From positions 62,001 to 126,000 of the forward strand of contig JAEZGM010000022.1 of assembly GCA_023416955.1 (NCBI GenBank): a stretch of 64,000 nucleotides of DNA, in the 5' to 3' direction. A model generated the notes under the pieces. The model was not told where the DNA came from, searched no databases, and saw nothing but the letters and a program-made list of their open reading frames with translations. The translations under genes and the position numbers were made by a program. How positions within the stretch are numbered: the first letter of the stretch is position 1; every line of letters begins with the position of its first letter. This stretch comes from Bacillota bacterium. Lineage in GTDB: Bacteria; Bacillota; Clostridia; Oscillospirales; Acutalibacteraceae. Shown here one piece after another: positions 50,596 to 58,857 of this stretch.

Positions 50596-51876
50596 ATGGC
50601 TGAGTTACAATTTGACAGCAAGGGGCGCCTGCTGTTCACGAAGGAAATGAAAAAGGAATATACGATCCTGTGCCCGTCAATGGCACCGGTTCATTTTCAG
50701 CTGATTGTCAATGTGTTCAATAACTGCGGCTATCACGTTGAGCTGCTGAATAATGAAGGCCCGAATGTGGTACAGGAAGGGCTGAAATATGTGCATAACG
50801 ACACCTGCTACCCCGCACTTCTGGTAATCGGGCAGTTTATGGACGCCCTTCATTCCGGAAAGTACGACCTTGACCACACTGCTCTTATGATTACTCAGAC
50901 GGGCGGCGGCTGCCGCGCTTCCAACTACATACATCTTTTACGGAAAGCGCTGAAAAAAGCCGGGCTGGAACATATCCCAGTGGTTTCTCTGAACATTTCC
51001 GGTCTTGAAAAAAACCCCGGTTTCCAAGTCACGCTCCCAATGCTCAGAAAATTTCTCGCAGCACTGGTATATGGGGATGAGCTGGTTGCGCTCTACAACC
51101 AAACGGAGGCATACGAAGTCAATAAAGGCCAGAGTAAAAAGCTGATTGACGACTGGACTGACAGTCTGACTGAACAGTTTAATCAGGGCAAAGGGCTTTC
51201 CATCGCTGCTCTGACGGAAAATCTGAAGCAAATCGTACACGATTTTGCGAAGGTACCGCTGAATAAAGTCCCTAAAATTAAAGTCGGCGTTGTCGGTGAA
51301 ATTTATGTCAAATATGCTTCGCTGGGGAACAACCATTTGGAGGATTTCCTGCGGGAACAGGATTGCGAGGTCAACGTTCCGGGAATCATGAATTTCGCTT
51401 TGTTTAAGGTGGATAACCGTCTGGAAGACATTAAGCTTTACGGCGGAAATCCGGCAAAATACACCGTAATGAATATTCTGATGAATTATTTGTTAAAGCT
51501 GCAGAATATTTTAATTGATGTAACGAAAGAAGAGCCGAAATTTCTTCCGCCAACACCCTATGCGCACACAAAAAGTCTAGTGAAGGGAGTAATCGGTTAC
51601 GGCAGCAAAATGGGTGAAGGCTGGCTGCTGACCGCGGAAATGCTGGAGTTGGCAGAACAGGGCTATGAAAATATTGTTTGCGCTCAGCCGTTTGGATGCC
51701 TGCCTAATCATATTTGCGGAAAAGGAATGATTCACCGGATCAAAGAGGTAAATCCCCGTTCAAACATCGTTCCGATTGACTACGACCCCAGTGCCACCCG
51801 GGTAAATCAGGAAAACCGCATTAAATTAATGCTTGCGGTTGCGCGAGAGGGTCTTTCGGATAGAAAGAACGCTTAA
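50596..51876 (+). CDS. 2-hydroxyacyl-CoA dehydratase-like subunit
   Basis: 426-residue partner encoded 8 bases after the activase, with a GAGGTGA Shine-Dalgarno. Its cysteines, in NDTCYPALL, GGGCRASNY and QPFGCLPNHICGKG, line up with those of the DUF2229 end of the activase, consistent with an Fe-S cluster held between the two proteins. It is related to the dehydratase D component but lies in a two-gene unit without CoA-transferase or acyl-CoA genes, so the substrate is open. No terminator was recognised after it. Confidence 0.85.
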   Translation: MAELQFDSKGRLLFTKEMKKEYTILCPSMAPVHFQLIVNVFNNCGYHVELLNNEGPNVVQEGLKYVHNDTCYPALLVIGQFMDALHSGKYDLDHTALMITQTGGGCRASNYIHLLRKALKKAGLEHIPVVSLNISGLEKNPGFQVTLPMLRKFLAALVYGDELVALYNQTEAYEVNKGQSKKLIDDWTDSLTEQFNQGKGLSIAALTENLKQIVHDFAKVPLNKVPKIKVGVVGEIYVKYASLGNNHLEDFLREQDCEVNVPGIMNFALFKVDNRLEDIKLYGGNPAKYTVMNILMNYLLKLQNILIDVTKEEPKFLPPTPYAHTKSLVKGVIGYGSKMGEGWLLTAEMLELAEQGYENIVCAQPFGCLPNHICGKGMIHRIKEVNPRSNIVPIDYDPSATRVNQENRIKLMLAVAREGLSDRKNA

Positions 51877-51932
51877 TTTCGCCTTCGAAACTTGTCGAAA
51901 ATGTAAAAGTTTAAACTAACATTGGAAATATA

Positions 51933-51961
51933 TTGTAAAATTGCTCTAATTATTGTACTAT
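51933..51961 (+). promoter_or_regulatory. Promoter of the GGDEF gene and riboswitch
   Basis: TTGTAA (51933-51938) and TACTAT (51956-51961) are spaced by 17 bases, just before the aptamer. A TATAAT at 51961-51966 is an alternative -10. Confidence 0.55.
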
Positions 51962-52005
51962 ATAATCAAATTTGAAAATAATTCCAGCCTTTCTTCCTGC
52001 CAAAG

Positions 52006-52088
52006 CATGTAAAAGGCAAACCGGGCGAAAACCCGGGACGCAAAGCCAAGGGGCTAAACTTCTACAGAAGCACGCCAGCCAGCTGCAC
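52006..52088 (+). promoter_or_regulatory. Cyclic di-GMP-I (GEMM) riboswitch
   Basis: Contains the conserved GGCAAACC at 52014-52022, a stem closed by CGAAAA (tetraloop/receptor arm), GGGACGCAAAGCC at 52034-52047 and a second stem around CTTCTACAGAAG, then GCCAGCC. These are the core features of class I c-di-GMP aptamers. It sits in the leader of a diguanylate cyclase gene. Confidence 0.92.
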
Positions 52089-52151
52089 AACTTCATGGCC
52101 GAATTGCGGGATGAACCGCTTAGCCGTGAAACGATTTGGAGGTTGAGCCTT

Positions 52152-53510
52152 TTGAAGTACAAGAGTTACTGCATTTTATCCGCTTCCGTTCTTCTTCTTA
52201 TTGCAATCTTATTTTATAATTATCAAGAAGCTCCCCTCGATAACTACAACATTGACAAAGTCATTCTTCCGCCTTTGGTCTGGCTTGCTGCGGTGTATTA
52301 TTCATGGCGCAAGCGTCTCAAAGGACCTGCGGACGATTTTTTGAACGCGATTAATCGCGCTGCACAGGGCGATTACAGAGCACGCTTTTCCTGCGAGCCC
52401 GGGAATGATATCTTTTTTTCACTGTCGCAGTCTTTTAACAAATTAATGGGTCTGACGGAGCAGCAGATGGACGAACTTGTAAAGAACCGTCAGTTGCAAA
52501 ATCAGCTTTATGAAAATGAGAAAATTTACCGTTCCGCTCTTGAATTGACCTGTGAACGGCTTTTTGAAGCAGATCTGACCCATAACAAGTTTGTTTATGG
52601 TCTGGAAAATTACTGGCACCGTTTTCCGTTTCTGCGTACGGAGCTTTACGACGACATTGTTCAGTCCATTTCTGATAATGCCGTTTATTACGAGGACGCG
52701 GAATCATACAGAAAGACCTTATCAAAGGCCGGATTAATCGACGCTTTTACAACCAGACGAGTGACGGAAGTTAATCTGGAGTACCGGCAAAAGATGAGGG
52801 ATAATACCATCGTTTGGCGCGCCATTACTATCATTCATCTTTCCAATCAGGAAAGCGACAGTATGAAAGTGATTGGGTATGTAAAGGACATTGATGAGCG
52901 TAAGCGCAATGAACTGGAGATTCTTAACCTTTCTCAGAAAGACGGACTGACCGGACTTTATAACAAAAAGTTTACGCAGTCACTGTCTGAAAACTATCTA
53001 GCAGAAGAAGGTTTACACACCAACAGTGCAGCGATTATGCTCGACATTGATAATTTTAAAGGTATTAACGACACATGGGGGCATTTGGTCGGCGATGAGG
53101 CGCTGATTGCCGTTTCTGAGAAGCTTCAGGCGGTCTTTCGAAGCTCGGATATCATCGGACGAATCGGCGGCGACGAATTTTTTGTCCTGATGAAGGATTA
53201 CGGTTCGAAAGAGGTTTTGGAATCAAAGCTCGATTTATTATGTGAATCTCTGAAGAAAATTCAGGTGGGATCAAGCGGGCAGTTTATTTCCGGCAGCTTT
53301 GGTGTTGCGCTGTATCCGCAAGACGGAGAAACTTACACGGAACTATGTATGAAAGCGGATGCCTCACTGTACGGGGCAAAACAAAGAGGCAAAGGGTGTT
53401 ATTATGTTTGCAACGACTTTATAAAATACGGAAAAACTGCGTCCGACTTCTGCAGTGAAGAGCAAACTGTCAGCTATTCCCGTGAAAATATTACTTCTAT
53501 TTACAACTAA
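52152..53510 (+). CDS. Diguanylate cyclase (GGDEF) membrane protein
   Basis: Makes c-di-GMP from two GTP. From the TTG at 52152 it has 452 residues: TM1 about 8-25, TM2 about 38-52, a HAMP-like/PAS-like region to about 290, then the GGDEF domain. The active-site GGDEF is intact in IIGRIGGDEFFVLM, and the inhibitory I-site RSSD lies five residues before it. GGAGG at 52138-52142 is 9 bases before the TTG. An ATG at 52095 is in frame but lacks a ribosome site; a still longer frame from 51972 runs through the riboswitch and is rejected. Confidence 0.85.
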   Translation: MKYKSYCILSASVLLLIAILFYNYQEAPLDNYNIDKVILPPLVWLAAVYYSWRKRLKGPADDFLNAINRAAQGDYRARFSCEPGNDIFFSLSQSFNKLMGLTEQQMDELVKNRQLQNQLYENEKIYRSALELTCERLFEADLTHNKFVYGLENYWHRFPFLRTELYDDIVQSISDNAVYYEDAESYRKTLSKAGLIDAFTTRRVTEVNLEYRQKMRDNTIVWRAITIIHLSNQESDSMKVIGYVKDIDERKRNELEILNLSQKDGLTGLYNKKFTQSLSENYLAEEGLHTNSAAIMLDIDNFKGINDTWGHLVGDEALIAVSEKLQAVFRSSDIIGRIGGDEFFVLMKDYGSKEVLESKLDLLCESLKKIQVGSSGQFISGSFGVALYPQDGETYTELCMKADASLYGAKQRGKGCYYVCNDFIKYGKTASDFCSEEQTVSYSRENITSIYN

Positions 53511-53539
53511 TCTTATCATTTTAAACACAGGGGGAAAAC

Positions 53540-53953
53540 ATGAAGAAACTACTGAAAGAATTTAAAGAATTTGCTATGCGCGGCAATGTGCTTGATATGG
53601 CAATCGGTGTGGTAATCGGCGGCGCGTTTGGCAAAATCGTCACTTCACTGGTCACAGATATTATTACGCCGCTGATTTCCCTGCTTTTGGGCAAGGTGGA
53701 TTTATCCAACTTAAGCATATCGTTTCCTTCTCAAACACCGGATGGAAAGCCTATTTTACTGGCATACGGCTCTTTTATTCAGTCCATTATTGATTTTCTG
53801 ATTATTGCCTTCTCCATCTTTATGGTAATCAAGCTGATGAACCGATTTCATAAGAAAAAGGAAGAAACCCCTCCCCCGCCGCCCGAACCGGACAAACAGG
53901 AAGTTCTGCTTACGGAAATTCGTGATCTGCTGAAGGAACGCACTGAAAAATAA
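53540..53953 (+). CDS. mscL: Large-conductance mechanosensitive channel
   Basis: Pentameric channel that opens at high membrane tension, 137 residues. The N-terminus EFKEFAMRGNVLDMAIGVVIGGAFG is typical (RGN, VVIG-AFG pore helix); TM2 is about 77-97, followed by a basic/acidic tail KKKEETPPPPPEPD. Shine-Dalgarno is AGGGGG. It lies 29 bases after the GGDEF stop and has a strong terminator. Confidence 0.95.
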   Translation: MKKLLKEFKEFAMRGNVLDMAIGVVIGGAFGKIVTSLVTDIITPLISLLLGKVDLSNLSISFPSQTPDGKPILLAYGSFIQSIIDFLIIAFSIFMVIKLMNRFHKKKEETPPPPPEPDKQEVLLTEIRDLLKERTEK

Positions 53954-53959
53954 TAGAAA

Positions 53960-54004
53960 AACAGCCGCTGATGAAATTTAACATTTCATCAGCGGCTGTT
54001 TTTA
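53960..54004. terminator. Bidirectional terminator between mscL and exoA
   Basis: A perfect 18-bp stem, AACAGCCGCTGATGAAAT and its complement around TTAAC, with T-runs on both sides. Confidence 0.95.
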
Positions 54005-54015
54005 TTTAACGGTTT

Positions 54016-54771
54016 TCATTCAGACAAAATCAGTTCTACTGGGCAGTGGTCGCTGCCCAAGACCTCAGGGTGAATATTGCTTTCCAGAACGCGTTCTTTC
54101 AGGCTATCCGACACCAAGAAATAGTCAATACGCCAACCCGTATTCTTTTCTCGCGCCTTGAACATATAGGACCACCATGTATAAGCGCCTATTTCTTCCG
54201 GGTGCAGGTAACGGAAGCTGTCGGTAAATCCGCTTGCAAGCAGCTCTGTCATTTTTTGGCGCTCCTCGTTTGTGAACCCTGCATTTCCGACATTGCTCTT
54301 CGCGTTTTTCAGGTCAATTTCCTGATGCGCCACGTTCATATCGCCACAGACAACAACCGGCTTTTTCAGGTTTAGCTGCATTAAATATTCGCGGAAGGCA
54401 GTTTCCCATTCCATACGGTAGCTAAGACGCGTCAGCTCTCGCTGCGCATTCGGCGTATAAACCGTTACCAAATAAAAATCTTCAAATTCCAGCGTGATGG
54501 AGCGGCCTTCCCCGGTGTGCTCAGAAGCATCGATGTCATAACTGACACTCAGCGGTTCTTTCCGGGTAAAAATAGCAGTTCCCGAATAGCCTTTTTTTAT
54601 CGCGGAATTCCAATACTGGGTGTAACCGGGCAGTGTGATTTCCGCCTGATCGGGCTGCATTTTTGTCTCCTGAATACAAAATGCGTCCGCATCGATTGTA
54701 TTAAAAAAATCCATAAATCCTTTGTTTAAACAGGCTCTCAGCCCGTTCACGTTCCATGAAATCAGCTTCAA
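54016..54771 (-). CDS. exoA: Exodeoxyribonuclease III (AP endonuclease)
   Basis: Base-excision repair enzyme that cuts at abasic sites and has 3'-5' exonuclease activity. 251 residues of the EEP fold: ISWNVNGLRACL start, FCIQETKMQPDQAEI (metal Glu), GDMNVAHQEIDLKN (catalytic Asp/Asn) and the late SDHCPVEL (catalytic Asp-His). A TATAAT -10 with TGG lies at 54860-54865 on the minus strand. Confidence 0.95.
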   Translation of the reverse strand: MKLISWNVNGLRACLNKGFMDFFNTIDADAFCIQETKMQPDQAEITLPGYTQYWNSAIKKGYSGTAIFTRKEPLSVSYDIDASEHTGEGRSITLEFEDFYLVTVYTPNAQRELTRLSYRMEWETAFREYLMQLNLKKPVVVCGDMNVAHQEIDLKNAKSNVGNAGFTNEERQKMTELLASGFTDSFRYLHPEEIGAYTWWSYMFKAREKNTGWRIDYFLVSDSLKERVLESNIHPEVLGSDHCPVELILSE

Positions 54772-54859
54772 AACAGTAATCTCCTTTATGTTTTACTTTA
54801 TTATTCTTGTGCGTATTAATTATTTTGTTTTCAATGACGCGAACCGTAGGTTTGAGACT

Positions 54860-54865
54860 ATTATA
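54860..54865 (-). promoter_or_regulatory. Extended -10 promoter of exoA
   Basis: TGG-TATAAT on the minus strand, about 90 bases upstream of the start; no good -35. The following CTCAAACC and its neighbourhood match the alaX leader repeat partially. Confidence 0.5.
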
Positions 54866-54920
54866 CCATATCTTTCTCTCCTGTTTTATAAAAATTTGCT
54901 CTTCGGAAGAAATATTTTAC

Positions 54921-54949
54921 TTGAAGCAAGCGAATTTACTGGGTATAAT
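54921..54949 (+). promoter_or_regulatory. Promoter of the cyclophilin leader
   Basis: TTGAAG (54921-54926) and TATAAT (54944-54949) are spaced by 17 bases. Transcription would start near 54956 and read into two hairpins. Confidence 0.8.
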
Positions 54950-54974
54950 AATATTTATGAGTGTAAACGGATCA

Positions 54975-55049
54975 TTGCGCTGTCAGCTGCTTTCTGAACG
55001 GCAGACAGCGCAAATCTACCCGAATTGCCATGCAGATTCGGGTTGTTTT
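54975..55049 (+). ncRNA. Structured leader or small RNA upstream of the cyclophilin gene
   Basis: Hairpin 1: TTGCGCTGTC (54975-54984) pairs perfectly with GACAGCGCAA (55004-55013). Hairpin 2: ACCCGAAT (55018-55025) pairs with ATTCGGGT (55036-55043), extended by TGC/GCA, and is followed by TTTTT, so it is a Rho-independent terminator. It lies between a strong promoter and the cyclophilin Shine-Dalgarno. It may be an attenuator, an unrecognised riboswitch, or an independent small RNA of about 95 nt. Confidence 0.65.
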
Positions 55050-55079
55050 TGTTTGCCTTTTTTGCATGGAGAAATGGTG

Positions 55080-55601
55080 ATGACAATGAAAAATCCGATC
55101 GTAACAATTCAAACAAATAATGGCACAATCAAGGCGGAGCTTTACCCGGAAATTGCCCCCAATACAGTCAATAATTTTATCTCTCTCGTAAAAAAAGGCT
55201 TTTATAACGGTACTATTTTTCACCGTGTAATTCCCGGCTTTATGATTCAGGGCGGCGACCCGGAGGGCAGCGGAATGGGTGGCCCCGGGTACGGCATTAA
55301 GGGTGAATTTTCCGCCAACCGCTTCCAAAACGATTTGAAACATTCCAAAGGCGTTCTCTCCATGGCGCGTTCCATGAGTCCGAACAGCGCCGGCTCCCAG
55401 TTCTTCATTATGGTGGAAGACGCGCCGCACCTCGACGGGCAGTACGCGGCTTTCGGCAAGGTCATTGAAGGAATGGAAGAAGCCGACCGCATTGTTTCCG
55501 TGCGCCGCGACTACAACGACCGGCCGCTTGAGGAACAAACCATGGTTTCCGTAACCGTAGAAACATTTGGAGAGGAGTACGCCGAACCGGACAAACAGTA
55601 A
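55080..55601 (+). CDS. Cyclophilin-type peptidyl-prolyl cis-trans isomerase
   Basis: Protein-folding helper that isomerises Xaa-Pro bonds. From the preferred start it has 173 residues: FHRVIPGFMIQGGDP (catalytic Arg/Phe), SMARSMSPNSAGSQFFI, LDGQYAAFGKVIEGME. GGAG lies 8 bases before the ATG at 55080; in-frame starts at 55074 and 55086 are possible, and a longer frame from 54807 runs through the leader hairpins. No signal peptide, so cytoplasmic. The ABC exporter gene follows after 11 bases. Confidence 0.93.
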   Translation: MTMKNPIVTIQTNNGTIKAELYPEIAPNTVNNFISLVKKGFYNGTIFHRVIPGFMIQGGDPEGSGMGGPGYGIKGEFSANRFQNDLKHSKGVLSMARSMSPNSAGSQFFIMVEDAPHLDGQYAAFGKVIEGMEEADRIVSVRRDYNDRPLEEQTMVSVTVETFGEEYAEPDKQ

Positions 55602-55612
55602 CAGGAGGAACA

Positions 55613-57352
55613 ATGTCAATCTTCAAAAAATTCATTCAGTATTATAAGCCCTATCGCGGAATTTTTTATCTCGATATGCTGTGCGCGCTCGTCGTTTCAG
55701 CCGTTGACGTCGCGTTTCCCCAGATTTTGAACTGGCTGGTCAAGGGCTATTACGCGCAGGGCGCGCGGATCATCCTCCGTGCCCTGCCGTGGATTGCGCT
55801 TGCGCTCTTGACCATGGAGATCATACGGCTGATCTGCCAGTACTATATTACAAGCTGGGGTCATATTATGGGCGCGAGAATGGAAAGCGACATGAGGCAG
55901 GATTTATTTGATCATTTCCAGCGCCTGTCCTTTTCATACTATGATAAAAACAATACCGGCGACCTGATGAGCAGGCTGGTATCGGATTTGTTTGACATCA
56001 GCGAGCTTGCGCACCATGGCCCGGAAAACATTTTGCTTTCTCTGCTGAAAATTACCGGAAGCTTTATTCTGATGATGATGATCAACGTACCGATGACTCT
56101 GATTCTGATGGTCGTTACGGTCATCATGGTGATTTTCAGTATCGACCAGAACAAAAAAATGCGCGCTGTATTCTTCGACAACCGCAAGAAAATCTCGCAG
56201 GTAAACTCCCGCGTGCAGGACAGCCTCTCGGGTATCCGCGTGGTCAAAAGCTTCGGTAACGAAGATCTGGAGCGGGAGAAATTCAGTGAAAGCAACGAGC
56301 AGTTTCTGGATTCCAAAGTCGCGAATTACCGGCGTATGGGCAGCTTCCGCGCAGGTACCTCCTTCTTTGAAGGAATGTTGTTCATTACGGTGCTTGTGAC
56401 CGGCGGCCTGTTCATTGCGAACGGTTCGCTGCGCTTGGGCGACTTAGCTGTTTATGCTTTGTACATCAACATTATTATTAATCCTATTGACGTGCTGATC
56501 GAGTTTACCGAGCAGTTCCAAAAGGGATATTCCGGATTCCGCAGATTTATTGAAATTTTGGACACCGATCCGGATATTTCCGACAACCCCGGCGCAAAAA
56601 ACATCGGCACTGTCAACGGTGAAATAGAGTACCGCGGTGTATCGTTCAGCTACGATTCAAACAACACGGTGCTTGACAGCATTCACATTCATATTGACCC
56701 GGGCAAGACCGTCGCGCTTGTCGGCCCGTCGGGCGGCGGCAAGACGACGCTGTGTTCCCTTCTGCCCCGTTTTTACGATGTTGACAGCGGTGCGGTGCTC
56801 ATTGACGGAAAAGACATTCGAACCATTAAGCTGAAATCCCTGCGCGACGCTATCGGTATTGTGCAGCAGGACGTTTATATGTTCGGCGGCTCTATCCGCG
56901 AGAATATTGCCTATGGAAAGCCGGACGCGACCATGGAAGAAATTATGGAAGCCGCAAAGCGCGCTAATATCCATGATTTCATTATGAGTCTGGAGGACGG
57001 CTACGACTCCTATGTGGGTGAACGCGGCACGCGGCTGAGCGGCGGTCAGAAGCAAAGGATCGCGATTGCCCGCGTGTTCCTGAAAAACCCGAAAATTTTA
57101 ATTCTTGACGAGGCGACCAGTGCGCTGGACAATGAAAGTGAGCGTCATATTCAGGTCGCCCTTGAAGAATTGGCAAAGGACAGAACCACCATCATCATCG
57201 CGCATAGATTAAGCACCATTCGCAATGCGGATGAAATCATTGTGATCGGCGATGAAGGCATTAAGGAGCGTGGTACGCACCAGACGCTGCTTGAGCAGAA
57301 CGGACTTTATGCGCAGTACTATAACATGCAGTTCGAAGGACTGCATGCATAA
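55613..57352 (+). CDS. ABC exporter, fused permease and ATPase (MsbA/LmrA type)
   Basis: 579-residue half-transporter. Residues 1-320 form six membrane spans, including DMLCALVVSAVDVAFPQILN and the intracellular loops; residues 340-579 form the ATPase with Walker A LVGPSGGGKTTLCSLL, Q-loop IVQQDVYMFGG, signature RLSGGQKQRIAIAR, Walker B ILILDEATSALD and H-loop IIIAHRLST. It probably works as a homodimer exporting lipids, drugs or peptides. AGGAGG precedes the ATG. Confidence 0.94.
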   Translation: MSIFKKFIQYYKPYRGIFYLDMLCALVVSAVDVAFPQILNWLVKGYYAQGARIILRALPWIALALLTMEIIRLICQYYITSWGHIMGARMESDMRQDLFDHFQRLSFSYYDKNNTGDLMSRLVSDLFDISELAHHGPENILLSLLKITGSFILMMMINVPMTLILMVVTVIMVIFSIDQNKKMRAVFFDNRKKISQVNSRVQDSLSGIRVVKSFGNEDLEREKFSESNEQFLDSKVANYRRMGSFRAGTSFFEGMLFITVLVTGGLFIANGSLRLGDLAVYALYINIIINPIDVLIEFTEQFQKGYSGFRRFIEILDTDPDISDNPGAKNIGTVNGEIEYRGVSFSYDSNNTVLDSIHIHIDPGKTVALVGPSGGGKTTLCSLLPRFYDVDSGAVLIDGKDIRTIKLKSLRDAIGIVQQDVYMFGGSIRENIAYGKPDATMEEIMEAAKRANIHDFIMSLEDGYDSYVGERGTRLSGGQKQRIAIARVFLKNPKILILDEATSALDNESERHIQVALEELAKDRTTIIIAHRLSTIRNADEIIVIGDEGIKERGTHQTLLEQNGLYAQYYNMQFEGLHA

Positions 57353-57370
57353 AAGTTTCATAACATAAGA

Positions 57371-57416
57371 ATACAGCCCCGAACCGGCGCGAAAAAACGT
57401 CGGTTCGGGGCTGTAT
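57371..57416. terminator. Bidirectional terminator between the ABC exporter and pdp
   Basis: ATACAGCCCCGAACCG pairs perfectly with its complement around a 14-base loop; T-rich on both sides. It lies between two convergent genes. Confidence 0.9.
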
Positions 57417-57428
57417 TTATATCAATAC

Positions 57429-58757
57429 CTATTTCGTATAGTGCTCCACGCCATCGGCGGTAACACGCGCGTGAATAATCGGGACTGCCGCGGGCGCTTC
57501 CTCGCGGATAGTCACCGCGTTTTGGAACAGTTTTTCCGCTTCCGCGCAGCGCTCCATGGAGGAAGAATAAAACACGGCGATCGGTTCTCCTTTTCTAACC
57601 GCTTCCCCGACTTTTTTACGCAGGACAATTCCGGCACTGAAATCAATGGGGTCTTCCTTTTTCTCTCTGCCTGCGCCCAGTTCGACGGAAGCAATGCCGC
57701 ATTGTTCGGTATTCATTGCATAGATGGTACCGCTCTGTCGGGCAAGCACCTCATACTTTACGGCGGCCTGTTCAAAGCGGGTGTTATCGTCCAGCACCGA
57801 TGCATCACCGCCCTGTGCCGTGACCATCTCCTTCAGTTTTGTGAACGCGGCGCCACTCGTGATCTGCGCTTTCGCCATTCCCACACATTGCTCCAAGGTA
57901 CCTTTGCCGGCGAGAAAAAGCATATTGGCGGCGAGGTCAATACAGATTTCGGTAAGATCCGCGGGGCCATGCCCTTTGAGCGTATCACAGACCTCACAGA
58001 TTTCCAGCGAATTGCCGATGGCGTTTCCAAGCGGGCGATCCATATCGGTAATCATTGCAATAGTTTTGCGCCCCACATGCTCCCCAATAGAAACCATTGC
58101 CTGCGCCAGACGAATGGAATCCTCCTCCGTCTTCATAAACGCGCCGCTGCCAGTCTTCACGTCAAGCAGAATACAGTCGGAGCCTGCCGCGATCTTTTTG
58201 CTCATGATGCTGGACGCAATCAGCGGGATGCTCTCAATCGTCGCCGTTACATCGCGCAGCGCATAAAGCTTTTTGTCGGCGGGAACCATATTGCCGGATT
58301 GCCCGATCACGCTGACGCCGACCTTGCGAACCACGTCAAAGAATTTTTCTCTGTCAAGGGCGGTCTGCATTCCCGGAATGGCCTCCATTTTATCGACGGT
58401 TCCGCCGGTATGCCCAAGGCCGCGCCCGCTCATCTTGGCGACGCGCACACCGAGCGAGGCAACGATTGGGGAAATGATTAGGGTCGTTTTATCGCCCACA
58501 CCGCCTGTGCTGTGCTTATCAACCTTGACCCCTTCAATGGAAGACAAATCAACCATTTCACCGGAACGCGCCATGCTCATGGTCAGCGTTGCGGTTTCTT
58601 TTTCCGTCATGCCCTGAAAATAAATAGCCATAGCCAATGCGGACGCCTGATAGTCCGGGATATCTCCTTTGACATAGCCGTCAATGAAGAATTGTATTTC
58701 TTCCGAAGTCAATTCTCCCCCGTCCCGCTTTTTGGAGATAATATCATACATTCTCAT
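57429..58757 (-). CDS. pdp: Pyrimidine-nucleoside phosphorylase
   Basis: Cleaves uridine and thymidine with phosphate to base and (deoxy)ribose 1-phosphate. 442 residues, with the PyNP family core DKHSTGGVGDKTTLIISPI (phosphate site) and MSGRGLGHTGGT, SIPLIASSIMSKKIAAGSD and the C-terminal alpha/beta domain. It is the last gene of the salvage operon on the minus strand, separated from the HAD gene by a small element at 58775-58845. Confidence 0.95.
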   Translation of the reverse strand: MRMYDIISKKRDGGELTSEEIQFFIDGYVKGDIPDYQASALAMAIYFQGMTEKETATLTMSMARSGEMVDLSSIEGVKVDKHSTGGVGDKTTLIISPIVASLGVRVAKMSGRGLGHTGGTVDKMEAIPGMQTALDREKFFDVVRKVGVSVIGQSGNMVPADKKLYALRDVTATIESIPLIASSIMSKKIAAGSDCILLDVKTGSGAFMKTEEDSIRLAQAMVSIGEHVGRKTIAMITDMDRPLGNAIGNSLEICEVCDTLKGHGPADLTEICIDLAANMLFLAGKGTLEQCVGMAKAQITSGAAFTKLKEMVTAQGGDASVLDDNTRFEQAAVKYEVLARQSGTIYAMNTEQCGIASVELGAGREKKEDPIDFSAGIVLRKKVGEAVRKGEPIAVFYSSSMERCAEAEKLFQNAVTIREEAPAAVPIIHARVTADGVEHYTK

Positions 58758-58774
58758 GATAGTTCCTCTTTCCG

Positions 58775-58845
58775 TATAGTCAATTAACTCTAGAAAACAT
58801 CCAAGAAAATGAAGATTGGTTCTGTTTTCAAATAAACTGACTATA
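58775..58845. mobile_element. 71-bp MITE-like element, copy 2
   Basis: Begins TATAGTCAATT and ends AACTGACTATA, terminal inverted repeats of about 23 bp running into GAAAACA/TGTTTTC. Internal sequence matches 42289-42393 except for a 34-base gap. It lies inside the nucleoside operon between the HAD and pdp genes. Confidence 0.65.
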
Positions 58846-58857
58846 CATACTTTTCGT

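Noticed and set aside
51972..52151. N-terminal extension of the GGDEF protein
   Set aside because: The sequence is the c-di-GMP aptamer and its linker; the translated peptide is unlike any domain, and a GGAGG-TTG start lies downstream.
57441..58481. Plus-strand open frame of 346 codons opposite pdp
   Set aside because: It is antisense to the highly conserved pyrimidine-nucleoside phosphorylase, has no ribosome site and no recognisable domain; high GC at codon position 3 keeps the frame open.
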